Below are positions 15,509 through 24,267 of a DNA stretch of 30,076 nt, piece after piece. Numbering within the stretch: the first letter of the stretch is position 1; the number at the start of each line of letters is the position of its first letter. Source of the stretch: Bacillota bacterium. Its GTDB lineage: Bacteria; Bacillota; Clostridia; Saccharofermentanales; DTU023. The position numbers were made by a program, and so were the translations under genes. The stretch is from positions 1-30,076 of the forward strand of contig JAFAAL010000023.1 in assembly GCA_023426575.1 (NCBI GenBank), written 5' to 3'. The notes under the pieces were generated by a model. It was not told the origin of the DNA. It ran no database searches and saw only the letters and a program-made list of their open reading frames with translations.

Positions 15509-16582
15509 TTAGTCTTGGAATTGGTGGACGAGGGAGCGGTTTGGCATCTCGCCCCCGACGGAGGCGGGGTCAAAGCTTGCAAGCGCCTCATAGAAGCCAA
15601 AGAGCCTGATCATGATCTCGTCGTAGTCGCGGATGGCGACGAGGCCGCAGTGGGGAATCGCCTTGGCGACGAGGGCCGCGGGCTTCAAGATCTCGTGTTT
15701 TTCCGCAATCTCGCCAGCCGCGGCAGGATCTGCGAGCACGGCCTCGACCGATTTGGCCGCGTCATCGAGGAAGGTAGAGACGGCCTCCTCATTCTCTTGG
15801 AGGGCCTTGGCATGGGCGACGTAGACGCCCATGACGATCGGCGCTGAGATCTCATCCTCTAGATTGGCGACGACCTTAAGATTGGGGAGCTTGGACTGGA
15901 CAATCGTCAGGAAGGGCTGGGGCAGGAGGGCGTATTGCGCTTCGCCAGAGATCAGTTGTTTCAGGGTCTCGCTGTGTTCGGCGGCAAATTGGAGCTGGAT
16001 CTCCTCAGGCGTGAACCCATTGCTTTCAAGTGCAAGGCGCAGCATGTACTCGGGGACGCCAGATTTCCCGGACATATAGATCTTCTGGCCCTTGAGATCT
16101 CCGAGCTTGACCTCATCTTCTATATTGGCGACGAGATAGAGGACGTTCAGAGTATTGAGGCCGATGACCTCGATCTTGCCCTCCGTCTTCTTATTGAGGA
16201 TGGCGGCGAGATTGGCCGGCAGGCAGGCGATGTCGAAGTCGCCCTTGACGACGGCGGGGATCATGGCATCCGGCGCACCGAAGATCTCGATCTCGTAGCG
16301 CTCGTCATCCATGAGCTCGAGGAGGCCGAGGGCGGTTGGCCCTGTGAGGGCTGCAATTTTGAGCTTATGGCTCTCTGGGGCTTTTACCTCTTGGCTGGCT
16401 TCTTCTGAGGCTTCTTCTGAGCTCGCTTCAGCCTCGGTCTCAGCAGCGCTTGTTGTCTCAGAAGGGCTCGCCTTCTCCTCCTTGGGGACCAACTCCTGGC
16501 AGGCGGCGAGGCCGGCGCTCAGACTGAGCAGCATGAAGAGGGCGAGCACTGTGGCCCAGATCTTCTTATTAATAAAAGGCAT
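15509..16582 (-). CDS. ABC transporter substrate-binding lipoprotein (NMT1/SsuA-like)
   Basis: The 357-residue lipoprotein starts at ATG 16582 behind TAAGGAGA; an upstream start at 16633 would precede the promoter and hide the signal peptide. The signal peptide ends at the lipobox LAAC (Cys28), then a Glu/Ser/Ala-rich linker of about 45 residues leads to a type II periplasmic-binding fold. Landmarks are KLKIAALTGPTALGLL, the PAVVKGDFDIACLPANLA segment, and GKSGVPEYMLRLALESNGFTPEE, as in proteins that bind sulfonates, nitrate or pyrimidine precursors. It should sit on the outer face of the membrane and deliver ligand to the fused permease-ATPase encoded next. The ligand cannot be named from sequence. 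Confidence 0.9.
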   Translation of the reverse strand: MPFINKKIWATVLALFMLLSLSAGLAACQELVPKEEKASPSETTSAAETEAEASSEEASEEASQEVKAPESHKLKIAALTGPTALGLLELMDDERYEIEIFGAPDAMIPAVVKGDFDIACLPANLAAILNKKTEGKIEVIGLNTLNVLYLVANIEDEVKLGDLKGQKIYMSGKSGVPEYMLRLALESNGFTPEEIQLQFAAEHSETLKQLISGEAQYALLPQPFLTIVQSKLPNLKVVANLEDEISAPIVMGVYVAHAKALQENEEAVSTFLDDAAKSVEAVLADPAAAGEIAEKHEILKPAALVAKAIPHCGLVAIRDYDEIMIRLFGFYEALASFDPASVGGEMPNRSLVHQFQD

Positions 16583-16612
16583 ATTTGTCTCCTTAGGGTC
16601 TAGAATGGCCTC

Positions 16613-16643
16613 ATTATAACACTCTGAGCACATGCGCTATAAT
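16613..16643. promoter_or_regulatory. Overlapping divergent -10 boxes between the ABC operon and pth
   Basis: A minus-strand TATAAT (+ strand 16613-16618) faces the binding-protein gene, and a plus-strand TATAAT (16638-16643) faces pth. They are 19 bases apart, so each lies in the other's -35 zone, where no good TTGACA is visible. The two promoters would be expected to compete for polymerase. Confidence 0.5.
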
Positions 16644-16714
16644 AGAGTGGCACAGGCCACAAGCCCCCTCGCGGCGGCTTGCGGGCGCATTTTCTATGGG
16701 AAGAAGGTCGCTTC

Positions 16715-17404
16715 ATGAGTGAGAATAAACTGATCGTGGGTCTCGGCAATCCTGGACCCAAATATGAGCGCAATTGGCACAATCTCGGCTGGCTCGCCCT
16801 CGAGATCCTCGCCCAGCGCCATCAGTTGGCCATGCGGCGCATCCGCTTTCAGGGCTATACGGACAGCTATACGCTTGCGGGTCAGAAGATCCACCTCCTG
16901 AAGCCGACGACCTATATGAATAATTCCGGTGAGAGCGTCCGTGCGGCTCTTGACTTCTATAAGCTCAGCCCCGCCGACGTCATCGTCATCTATGACGATA
17001 TCGATCTTGAATTTGGCACGCTGCGCCTGCGCGATCGCGGCAGCGCCGCCCACCACAACGGCATCAAGTCGATCATCCAGCATCTCGGCAGCGAGCGCTT
17101 TCAGCGGGTTCGCATCGGCTTCGGCCCGCAGGATAGGAGCCGCGACCTCGTCGCCCAGGTCCTCGCCAATATCCCCAAAGAGCGCGAGAAGGACTGCTTT
17201 AAGCTTCTCTGGCAGGCGGGGGAGGCGGCTGAGCTCATTGCGACTGCAGGCATCGGCCTCGCCCAGAGCCGCTGCAATGGCAATATCTTGAATCCTCCCA
17301 GTAAAGACGGGGCAAAAGCCCCGACAGAGCCCCCCGCCAAGTCTCATATCCAGCCAGAAGCACCCGGCCCGCAGCCGGAGAGAGAGGTACCCGATGTCCG
17401 CTGA
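16715..17404 (+). CDS. pth: Peptidyl-tRNA hydrolase
   Basis: The 229-residue cytosolic enzyme frees tRNA from prematurely released peptidyl-tRNA. The start is ATG 16715, eight bases after GAAGAAGGT; an upstream TTG frame gives a non-family extension. Motifs are LIVGLGNPGPKYERNWHNLGW (catalytic His kept; the usual NTRHN reads NWHN), KPTTYMNNSG, IYDDIDLEFGTLRLR (catalytic Asp), and GSAAHHNGIKSI where most homologues have GSxGGHNGLKS. The C-terminal tail of about 35 residues is rich in Pro, Lys and Ala and goes beyond the usual length of about 190. The last 11 bases overlap the start of mfd, the classical Bacillota pth-mfd arrangement. Confidence 0.95.
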   Translation: MSENKLIVGLGNPGPKYERNWHNLGWLALEILAQRHQLAMRRIRFQGYTDSYTLAGQKIHLLKPTTYMNNSGESVRAALDFYKLSPADVIVIYDDIDLEFGTLRLRDRGSAAHHNGIKSIIQHLGSERFQRVRIGFGPQDRSRDLVAQVLANIPKEREKDCFKLLWQAGEAAELIATAGIGLAQSRCNGNILNPPSKDGAKAPTEPPAKSHIQPEAPGPQPEREVPDVR

Positions 17405-20400
17405 TGCTCGCTCTCTCCATCTCCTGATCCAGAGCCTCCTCGCCCAACCAGAGCTGAAGGAGGCCCTCGCAGAGAGCCAAGTCTTGAAGAATGGCAAGGG
17501 ACGCTATCAGCTGAGCTCGCTGCCGCAGCCCGCTGTGGCTCCTCTCGCCCTCGCCATCGCCCAGCTCCTGGCTGACGGCTCTCGGCCACCCGTCCTCCTC
17601 GTACCTGATGAACTGGCGGCCCGCTCTCTCCGCCAGGCGCTCTCGAGCCTGACGACACGGCCCATTCTCGAGCCGCGGCCCGCGCCCCTCGACATCGTGC
17701 CTGCCACAGCCAGGTCTCGCGTCGACGAGCTCCAGCTCCTAGCCCAATTGGCCGCTGTCGACGAGCTCTCCTATGGCGCGATTGTCCTGACGGCTGACAC
17801 GCTCGCCGACGACCTACCCGCTCCGCGGCGCCTGGCAGCCAACGCTTTGAAGCTGGTGCAGGGCGAGGTCTGTGAACTCGACGCACTCGCCACCCGCCTG
17901 ACGGAGCTGGCCTATGAAGCGGTCTCTGAAGTCGATGCGCCAGGTCAATTTGCCAGGCGTGGGGATATCGTCGACATCGGGATTCCCGACTTGCGCGGAG
18001 ATGTCACCGTCTACCGCCTGAGCTTCTTCGGCGACGAGATCGACGATCTGCGCTCTGTCGACCCCATCAGCCAGCGCTCGCTCGCGACAGTCTCTGCCGT
18101 CGAGATTCCCCCGGCGCGCCTTCTGCTCTTGACGCCGGAGGAGCGAGAAATTCTGGCCGTCAAGATTCCCGAGGCCGTGACAGCCTATCGCCATAGCTAC
18201 GTGGCAAATGGCGGCAGGCCGGGCGATCTGCAGCGCCTCGTCACACAGAGCGAACACGATCTCGAGCGCCTCGCCGCTGGGGACTATTTCCCAGGTCTGC
18301 AGCGCTGGCAGTATCTCCTCGGCCGCAAGCGCTATAATCTCTTGGACTTCACCAGGGAGCTCGGGCTCCCCCTCTTTATTCTCGACCTCGCGCGCGTCCG
18401 TGAACGCATAGACCAGCAGCGCGCGACTTTTATGCAGGAGATAAGGACAGGGCTGGAGCAGCACCGCCTCCTCCCAGATGTGGAAAAGATTCGCCTCTCC
18501 GTCAATGAGCAAGTCGATAAGATCACGAGCTACGGCGAGCGTGCCCCCATTTTTACCCTGAGTCAGATTGGGGGAGCAGGCCTCGTCGCCGCGACGAAAA
18601 TTCGCCTTCAAATGCGCGACAGCGAGTCCTATCGCCAGCGGCCTCAGGAGCTAGAAGAGGAGCTGGCGCGCCTGGCCGCCGAGGGCACAGAGGTCCACCT
18701 CTTCGCAGGCAAGCTGGAGGCGGCCATCGCCCTGAGGCAGAACTTTGCAAGTCTTGGCGGCAAGATTCAGATACACCCCGACTATCTCGAGCACGGCTTC
18801 AGCTGGCCTGCGGCTCAGATCTCTGTTTTTGGCACAGCTGATCTCTTCCATGAGAAGACGAGTCAGAGACGGCAGAAGTCAGATCTCGGCACGCCGATCA
18901 AATATTTCTCAGATCTTAAGGAGGGCGAGCTCGTCGTCCACGAGGACCATGGCATCGGTCGCTTCCTCGGCCTGAGCTCGCTCGAGACGGCGACAGGCCA
19001 AAAGGACTACATCGAAATTGCCTATGCGGGGGAGGACAAGCTCTTCTTGCCCCTCGAGGCGCTGCCGCGCATCCAAAAATATCTCGGAGCCGATGGCCGC
19101 GAGCCAAAACTCTCAAAACTGGGCGGAGGGGAGTGGGAGCGACAGAAAGCAAGAGCCCGGGAGTCGATTAAAAAGCTCGCCTTTGACCTCACTGCCCTCT
19201 ATGCCAAGCGGCAAAAACTCAAGGGACACCGCTTTGCGGCCGATTCGACCTTTGAGGAGGAATTTGCCGCAGCCTTTCCCTACCCAGAGACCGAGGATCA
19301 GCTGAGAAGTCTCGCTGAGATCCGCGCCGATATGGAGTCAGAGAAAATCATGGACCGCCTCATCTGCGGCGATGTCGGCTTCGGCAAGACGGAACTTGCC
19401 TTCCGCGCCCTCTTCAAGGCGGTGGTCGATGGGCAGCAGGCGGCCTTTCTCGCGCCGACGACGGTGCTGGCTCAGCAGCACTATCAAAATTTCTTAGAGC
19501 GGATCGGTGACTTTCCCGTGCGCGTCGCCCTCCTCTCGCGCTTCGTCACGCCCGCCAAGCGCCGTGAAATACTGAAACAAGTCGAACGCGGCGAGATCGA
19601 CGTCCTGATCGGGACGCACAGTCTCCTCAATAAGCATCTGCACTTTCCCCGCTTGAAACTCCTGGTTATTGACGAGGAGCAGCGCTTCGGCGTCGGCCAC
19701 AAGGAAGAACTCAAGGAGAAATACCCAGAGATCGACGTCCTGAGCCTCTCGGCGACACCGATCCCGAGAACCCTCCACATGTCGCTTGCAGGGATCCGCG
19801 ATATCTCGATTCTCGAGTCAGGGCCTGAGGATCGCCGCCCCGTCCAGACCTACGTCCTCGAATACGATCCCGAGACCATCCGCGAGGCCATCCTCCAAGA
19901 GCTCGCCCGCCAGGGCCAGGTCTTCTACCTAATCAACAATGTTCGCGCCGTCGAGCGCAAGGCGGCCGAACTCATAGAGGAGATGCCAGGACTTCGCGTG
20001 CGCTATGCCCACGGTCAGATGCCCGAGCGCCAGCTCGAGGACGTCATCCTCGACTTCATCCATCAAGAATTCGATGTCCTCGTCTGCACGACCATCATCG
20101 AAAACGGCATCGACCTACCAAACGTCAACACGATGATTGTCGAGGACGCGGACCGCCTGGGTCTCGCCCAGCTCTACCAGATCCGAGGTCGCGTCGGTCG
20201 CTCAGGCCGCCAGGCCTATGCCTATATCACTTATCGCCCGGAAAAAGCCCTGACTGAGGACGCTAGCAAGCGTCTGGCCGTCATCCGCGACTTCACGGAG
20301 CTTGGCTCTGGCTTCAAGATTGCGCTCCGCGACCTCGAGGTCCGCGGCGCAGGCAATCTCCTCGGGGGTGAGCAGCACGGCCAGATGTCGCAGATTGGCT

Positions 20401-20948
20401 ATGAACTCTACTGCCGTATCCTCGACTCGGAGATTCGTGAGCTCCAGGGGGAGGAGCCCCTCAGCTTGCCCGAAGAGCGCTCGGTGCAGATCGACTTCAA
20501 GCTCGATGCCTTGATTCCCGCCGCTTATATCCGCGATGCCAGTCAGCGTATGGCCATCTATAGGAGAATCCTGGCCCTCCGTGATCAGACGGAGCTCATG
20601 GACCTCTACGACGAGCTCCTCGACCGCTTTGGCGAGCCGCCGCGCCAGCTGCAAAATCTCCTCGACATCGCCTATTTGAGAGCTCGAGCCCAGCAGCTGA
20701 AAATCACCGAAGTCAAGCGACTGCTGCGGGAGATCCGCCTGAGTCTTGCCACAGACGAGCCCCTGCCGATGGAAGCGATCAGTGCCGTCCTGGCTGCGGG
20801 AGAGGAGAATAAGTCCATCTACTTCTCGGCCATCGGCCGGCCTCAGTTGATCTATCAGAAAAGCTTCGCCTCAGACCGCGAGGCGCTGACAGCTCTCAAT
20901 CAGCTTCTGAGGCGTGCTGAGCATCTCGAGGACGAGGCAGGAAGATAG
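17394..20948 (+). CDS. mfd: Transcription-repair coupling factor (Mfd)
   Basis: The 1184-residue ATPase removes RNA polymerase stalled at DNA lesions and recruits UvrA. Order of domains: UvrB-like N-terminal region (FARRGDIVDIG near residue 185), and the RNA-polymerase-interacting CarD-like domain (EGELVVHEDHGIGRFLGL near 508). The RecG-like helicase has Walker A GDVGFGKTE (about 658), the DEEQ box (about 759) and SATPIPRTLHMSL. The second helicase half has ENGIDLPNVNTMIV and QIRGRVGRSGR, and the translocation (TRG) region has RDLEVRGAGNLLGGEQHGQM (about 979). A C-terminal regulatory domain closes the protein. The start ATG overlaps the pth 3' end and has GAGAGAGGT upstream. The length is normal and no motif is missing. 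Confidence 0.97.
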   Translation: MSADARSLHLLIQSLLAQPELKEALAESQVLKNGKGRYQLSSLPQPAVAPLALAIAQLLADGSRPPVLLVPDELAARSLRQALSSLTTRPILEPRPAPLDIVPATARSRVDELQLLAQLAAVDELSYGAIVLTADTLADDLPAPRRLAANALKLVQGEVCELDALATRLTELAYEAVSEVDAPGQFARRGDIVDIGIPDLRGDVTVYRLSFFGDEIDDLRSVDPISQRSLATVSAVEIPPARLLLLTPEEREILAVKIPEAVTAYRHSYVANGGRPGDLQRLVTQSEHDLERLAAGDYFPGLQRWQYLLGRKRYNLLDFTRELGLPLFILDLARVRERIDQQRATFMQEIRTGLEQHRLLPDVEKIRLSVNEQVDKITSYGERAPIFTLSQIGGAGLVAATKIRLQMRDSESYRQRPQELEEELARLAAEGTEVHLFAGKLEAAIALRQNFASLGGKIQIHPDYLEHGFSWPAAQISVFGTADLFHEKTSQRRQKSDLGTPIKYFSDLKEGELVVHEDHGIGRFLGLSSLETATGQKDYIEIAYAGEDKLFLPLEALPRIQKYLGADGREPKLSKLGGGEWERQKARARESIKKLAFDLTALYAKRQKLKGHRFAADSTFEEEFAAAFPYPETEDQLRSLAEIRADMESEKIMDRLICGDVGFGKTELAFRALFKAVVDGQQAAFLAPTTVLAQQHYQNFLERIGDFPVRVALLSRFVTPAKRREILKQVERGEIDVLIGTHSLLNKHLHFPRLKLLVIDEEQRFGVGHKEELKEKYPEIDVLSLSATPIPRTLHMSLAGIRDISILESGPEDRRPVQTYVLEYDPETIREAILQELARQGQVFYLINNVRAVERKAAELIEEMPGLRVRYAHGQMPERQLEDVILDFIHQEFDVLVCTTIIENGIDLPNVNTMIVEDADRLGLAQLYQIRGRVGRSGRQAYAYITYRPEKALTEDASKRLAVIRDFTELGSGFKIALRDLEVRGAGNLLGGEQHGQMSQIGYELYCRILDSEIRELQGEEPLSLPEERSVQIDFKLDALIPAAYIRDASQRMAIYRRILALRDQTELMDLYDELLDRFGEPPRQLQNLLDIAYLRARAQQLKITEVKRLLREIRLSLATDEPLPMEAISAVLAAGEENKSIYFSAIGRPQLIYQKSFASDREALTALNQLLRRAEHLEDEAGR

Positions 20949-21053
20949 CTTGAATTGGCACGTGGCTTTTGCCACAATAGGGGAGGTGACTATTTATATT
21001 ATTAATATAGGTAGCGCAAATATCTCCGAAATATCGGTAAACGAGGTCAAAAC

Positions 21054-22442
21054 ATGAAGCGGATCGAGCGCGACAGCGTAGGTGAAATGGAAATCAGGCC
21101 CGACGTCTATTACGGCGTCCAGAGTCTCAGAGCACAGCAGAACTTCCCGATCAGCGGGCAGCTTCTGCGGCCCGAACAGATCGTGGCGCTTGCCGAGATC
21201 AAGTTGGCATCGGCCAGGACGAATCAGGCCGTGGGCGAGCTCAGTGAGAAGCGTGCCCAGGCGATAGAGCAGGCCTGCCAGGAGATCATCGATGGGCAAT
21301 GGCACGAGGCCTTTATCACGGATCCCATCCAGGGCGGGGCGGGAACGTCGGCCAATATGAATGCCAACGAAGTCATTGCCAATCGGGCAGGGGAGATTCT
21401 CGGGGCTGCTCTAGGCTCGTATAGCGAGGTCCACCCGAACGATCACGTCAACCTCGGCCAGTCGACCAATGACGTCTATCCGACCTCAGGCAAGCTCGCA
21501 GCCCTAAAACTCATCGCCAAGATGCTGCCGAAATTGAAGGCTCTGCACAGCGCCGTGATGGAGAAGGCCGAAGACTTCGACGACATCGTCAAGGTCGGCA
21601 GGACCCAGCTTCAGGACGCCGTGCCGATTCGCCTCGGCCAGGAGTTTCACGCCTATGGCTCGGCGATTGCCCGCGGCATTCAGCGGATTGAGCACGCCCA
21701 GAAGAGTCTTTACACTGTCAATATGGGGGCCACCGCTATTGGTACTGGAATTACGGCAAGTGCCGACTATATTCGCCAAGTGGTGCCGACGCTCGCCGAG
21801 GTGAGCGGCCTCCCCCTCGTCCAGGCCGATGATCTGGTCGACGGGACCCAGCATATTGACGTCTTCGTCGAGATCTCGGGCGCTTTGAAACAGTGCGCGA
21901 TCATCCTCTCTAAATTCTCCAATGACCTTCGCCTGATGAGCTCAGGCCCGCGGGCCGGCCTCGGTGAGATCAATCTGCCGCCGAAGCAAAACGGCTCCTC
22001 GATCATGCCGGGGAAGATCAATCCGGTCATTCCCGAGGTCGTGAGCCAGGTCTGTTACGCCATCTGTGGCAATGACGTCACTGTGGCCATGGCAGCAGAG
22101 GCAGGGCAGCTGGAGCTCAATGCCTTCGAGCCCGTCCTCTTCTTCAAGCTCTTCGAGTCCATCGAGATGCTTGGCCAAGCGGCAGAGACCCTGAACGTCA
22201 ACTGCATCAGGGATCTCACGGCCGATCGGGAGCGCTGCCAGGAGCTCCTCGACTACTCCCTCGCAACGATCACGGCCCTCGCCCCGATCATCGGCTATGC
22301 CGATACAGCCAAAATCGCCAAGACAGCGATGCAAAAGGGCGAGACCATTGCCGAAGTCATGGCCCAGGAAGTCGATATCCAGGACGTCGACCTCGAAGAA
22401 GTCATGGATGCCAAGGTCCTGACCGATCCCTTCCACGAATAA
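21054..22442 (+). CDS. aspA: Aspartate ammonia-lyase
   Basis: The 462-residue enzyme converts L-aspartate to fumarate plus ammonia in the cytosol. The superfamily signature GSSIMPGKINPVIPEV (about 313-328) reads NPVIPEV, as in aspartases, rather than the NPTQ typical of class II fumarases. Other matches are VYYGVQSLRAQQNF, GGAGTSANMNANEVIANRA, HPNDHVNLGQSTNDVYPT and VGRTQLQDAVPIRLGQEF. It has its own leader of about 100 bases after mfd, which contains a small GTGGC-TTTT-GCCAC hairpin (20962-20975) and an AT-rich stretch. GAGGT precedes the start. It probably feeds fumarate into anaerobic metabolism and releases ammonia from amino acids. Confidence 0.95.
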   Translation: MKRIERDSVGEMEIRPDVYYGVQSLRAQQNFPISGQLLRPEQIVALAEIKLASARTNQAVGELSEKRAQAIEQACQEIIDGQWHEAFITDPIQGGAGTSANMNANEVIANRAGEILGAALGSYSEVHPNDHVNLGQSTNDVYPTSGKLAALKLIAKMLPKLKALHSAVMEKAEDFDDIVKVGRTQLQDAVPIRLGQEFHAYGSAIARGIQRIEHAQKSLYTVNMGATAIGTGITASADYIRQVVPTLAEVSGLPLVQADDLVDGTQHIDVFVEISGALKQCAIILSKFSNDLRLMSSGPRAGLGEINLPPKQNGSSIMPGKINPVIPEVVSQVCYAICGNDVTVAMAAEAGQLELNAFEPVLFFKLFESIEMLGQAAETLNVNCIRDLTADRERCQELLDYSLATITALAPIIGYADTAKIAKTAMQKGETIAEVMAQEVDIQDVDLEEVMDAKVLTDPFHE

Positions 22443-22447
22443 GATGG

Positions 22448-22475
22448 AGAGAGCCGGCTTGGCCGGCTCTCTTTT
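22448..22475 (+). terminator. Intrinsic terminator of aspA
   Basis: A perfect 11-bp stem AGAGAGCCGGC / GCCGGCTCTCT with loop TTG, followed by TTT and CCC, five bases after the aspA stop. A second, small hairpin CTGCGT/ACGCAG (22478-22497) lies between it and the next gene. Confidence 0.85.
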
Positions 22476-22513
22476 CCCTGCGTATTGAGACACGCAGTTA
22501 GAAAAGATGAATT

Positions 22514-23491
22514 ATGGCAATCCTCAATTTAGAACAAGCAGGCGAAATCAATCGAATCAGTGAGGGGACAGTCCTCATCAATGAGCAGCCCGACATCCGA
22601 CAGGGCAAGCGCAACCCCTATATGGTGGGGACCTTCGTCACGCGTGAGAGTTCTTGTGAGTTTAAGATTTGGGAAGAGCAAAACTATAAGACAGTTGTTG
22701 AAAATGGGCCTGGCCTCTACGACGTCGCTGTCGAAGGTTCAGAATTTAACGGCACTTACTATCTGACCGTCAAACGGATACGGCCGAGTGAGGACCCCGA
22801 TCTCGATCGGGGCGACTTCCTGCCCTTTATCCCCGTGGTCCAGATCAAGACTTTCTGGCGAGAGGTCAACGAGAAACTTATGGGACTTGGCCTCAGTGCC
22901 GAGGCGCGGGCCTTTGCCGTCAGGATCTTAAACGATTCCGAGATCGGAGGGCGCTTCTGGCGCGAGGGCGCGGCCAGCTTCTTCCACGACAGTAAGATCG
23001 GCGGCCTCGCCAATCATACGCTCAAGATGCTGAGAATCCTGACAGCCCTTCTCGAGAATCTGCCAGCCTTGCAGGCCAGTACAGATCTCCTCTATCTCGG
23101 CATCCTCTTCCACGATATCGGCAAGATCTATGAATACGACAATCTCGGGCCTGCTGAGTTCTGGTTTGCCAATCATCGTGTGCGCGGCATCGAGCTCCTC
23201 AGTCAATTTCAAGAGGAGATCACAGCCCTCTATGACGAGCGCTTCTATCGCCATCTCCAGGCCATCATCAGCGGGCATCACGGGGAGTATGGCGATCGTC
23301 CGACGACCGTCGCCACGGCGATCATCCACTACATCGACACTCTGGAGAGTCAGGTGACGGGCCTCCTCGAGCGTCAAGTCGCCTCGCGCGACAGCAAGTT
23401 CCGTGGGGAGTGGGGCTTCCTCGAACCTATCGCGCTCTCGCCAGACTTCTACATCGATGAGCCTGAGGGCGACGATGAGCCCGCAGAATGA
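22514..23491 (+). CDS. YhaM-like 3'-5' exoribonuclease (OB-fold plus HD domain)
   Basis: The 325-residue protein combines an N-terminal OB-type nucleic-acid-binding domain (about 15-95, including NPYMVGTFVTRESS) with a metal-dependent HD domain (about 150-300). HD landmarks are GGLANHTLKMLRIL, FHDIGK (about 197-202) and ISGHHGEYGDRPTT, followed by IIHYIDTLESQV. This is the architecture of YhaM/CBF1 nucleases that degrade RNA and single-stranded DNA from the 3' end. The ribosome binding site is weak, and a small hairpin lies just upstream, so translation may be modest. Its 3' end overlaps the tcdA start by 17 bases. Related HD proteins with other nucleic-acid substrates cannot be excluded. Confidence 0.85.
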   Translation: MAILNLEQAGEINRISEGTVLINEQPDIRQGKRNPYMVGTFVTRESSCEFKIWEEQNYKTVVENGPGLYDVAVEGSEFNGTYYLTVKRIRPSEDPDLDRGDFLPFIPVVQIKTFWREVNEKLMGLGLSAEARAFAVRILNDSEIGGRFWREGAASFFHDSKIGGLANHTLKMLRILTALLENLPALQASTDLLYLGILFHDIGKIYEYDNLGPAEFWFANHRVRGIELLSQFQEEITALYDERFYRHLQAIISGHHGEYGDRPTTVATAIIHYIDTLESQVTGLLERQVASRDSKFRGEWGFLEPIALSPDFYIDEPEGDDEPAE

Positions 23492-24194
23492 AGATCGCCA
23501 TGCGAGGTCGCGTCTTCTCTTTGGAGAAGAGGGGCTCGCCCGTATTCAGAGCGCTGAGATCCTGCTTCTGGGACTCGGTGGGGTCGGCGGCGCCGCCTTT
23601 GAGGCGCTCGTGAGAGCTGGCGTCGGACAGATCCATCTGGTCGACGGCGATTGCTTCACAGAGAGCAATCTCAATCGGCAAATTTTGGCGAGCGAGGCGA
23701 GTCTCGGGCGGCCCAAGGTAGAGCTCGCCGTCGAGCGTGCCAGAGCGATTGGGGGCGAGACGCAGCTCTCTAGCTACGAGATGAAAGTGACAGCAGAGAA
23801 CGCAGGGGACTTTCTAAAATCTCTCAAAATGCGTCCAGATGCCCTCGTCATCGACTGCATCGATGACATTCCGGCTAAAGTCTCGCTCTTGCAAGAGTTG
23901 ATCCCCACTGAGCACAGGCTCATCTGCTCAGGCGGTGCGGGCAATCGCCTCTTAGCCTCGGGCATCCGCTATGCCTATCTCGAGGACGCCTTCAGCGACC
24001 CGCTCCTCAAGACGCTGCGACGACGCCTCGGCAGCTATCCCAAGAAGAGAATTTATACTGCCTTCAGCCCCCATGCGCCCCTTAAAATCGAGGGTGGCAC
24101 GATCGCCTCTTCGCCTTATCTACCCAATGTCATGGGCTTCTCACTGGCGGGACTGGCGATCGGACTCATCACGAGACAAAAAGGGCTTCTATAG
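23475..24194 (+). CDS. tcdA: tRNA threonylcarbamoyladenosine dehydratase (TcdA/CsdL, ThiF/E1-like)
   Basis: The 239-residue E1-like enzyme cyclises t6A to ct6A at position 37 of tRNAs that read ANN codons, using ATP. Landmarks are RSRLLFGEEGLARI, the nucleotide-binding LLLGLGGVGGAAFEAL, and VDGDCFTESNLNRQ with its conserved Asn and Arg. Also present are DCIDDIPAKVSLL, ICSGGAGNRL, DPLLKTLRRRL and a C-terminal GGTIASSPYLPNVMGF. ATG 23475 (RBS-like GAGGGCGACG) lies inside the end of the preceding gene, so the two are co-translated. It is slightly shorter than the E. coli enzyme. MoeB or ThiF are less likely, since the DPLLKTLRRRL segment is TcdA-like and no rhodanese domain is present. Confidence 0.88.
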   Translation: MSPQNEDRHARSRLLFGEEGLARIQSAEILLLGLGGVGGAAFEALVRAGVGQIHLVDGDCFTESNLNRQILASEASLGRPKVELAVERARAIGGETQLSSYEMKVTAENAGDFLKSLKMRPDALVIDCIDDIPAKVSLLQELIPTEHRLICSGGAGNRLLASGIRYAYLEDAFSDPLLKTLRRRLGSYPKKRIYTAFSPHAPLKIEGGTIASSPYLPNVMGFSLAGLAIGLITRQKGLL

Positions 24195-24255
24195 CACTTA
24201 TCATTCAAAATAAAGACAAGACGCGTATTACCTGACTTCCCGTAAAAAAGGGAAA

Positions 24256-24267
24256 ACATGGCGTTAA
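24256..24267 (+). repeat. Left copy of 12-bp repeat ACATGGCGTTAA
   Basis: Identical to 26115-26126 in the same orientation; the core ATGGCGTTA recurs inverted at 25994-26002. It overlaps the transposase stop codon. Confidence 0.8.

Noticed and set aside
16583..16633. Upstream start of the substrate-binding protein at 16633
   Set aside because: It would put hydrophilic residues before the lipoprotein signal peptide and overlap the promoter; ATG 16582 has a good ribosome binding site.
17814..18611. Long reverse-strand ORFs inside mfd and other genes (265 codons here)
   Set aside because: They mirror strongly biased GC-rich codons of the sense gene, have no ribosome binding sites and encode no recognisable domain.
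20955..20973. Possible sigma-54 promoter (TGGCACG ... TTGC) upstream of aspA
   Set aside because: The GG and GC elements are two bases too far apart for the strict sigma-54 spacing, and the TTGC is part of a GTGGC/GCCAC hairpin.
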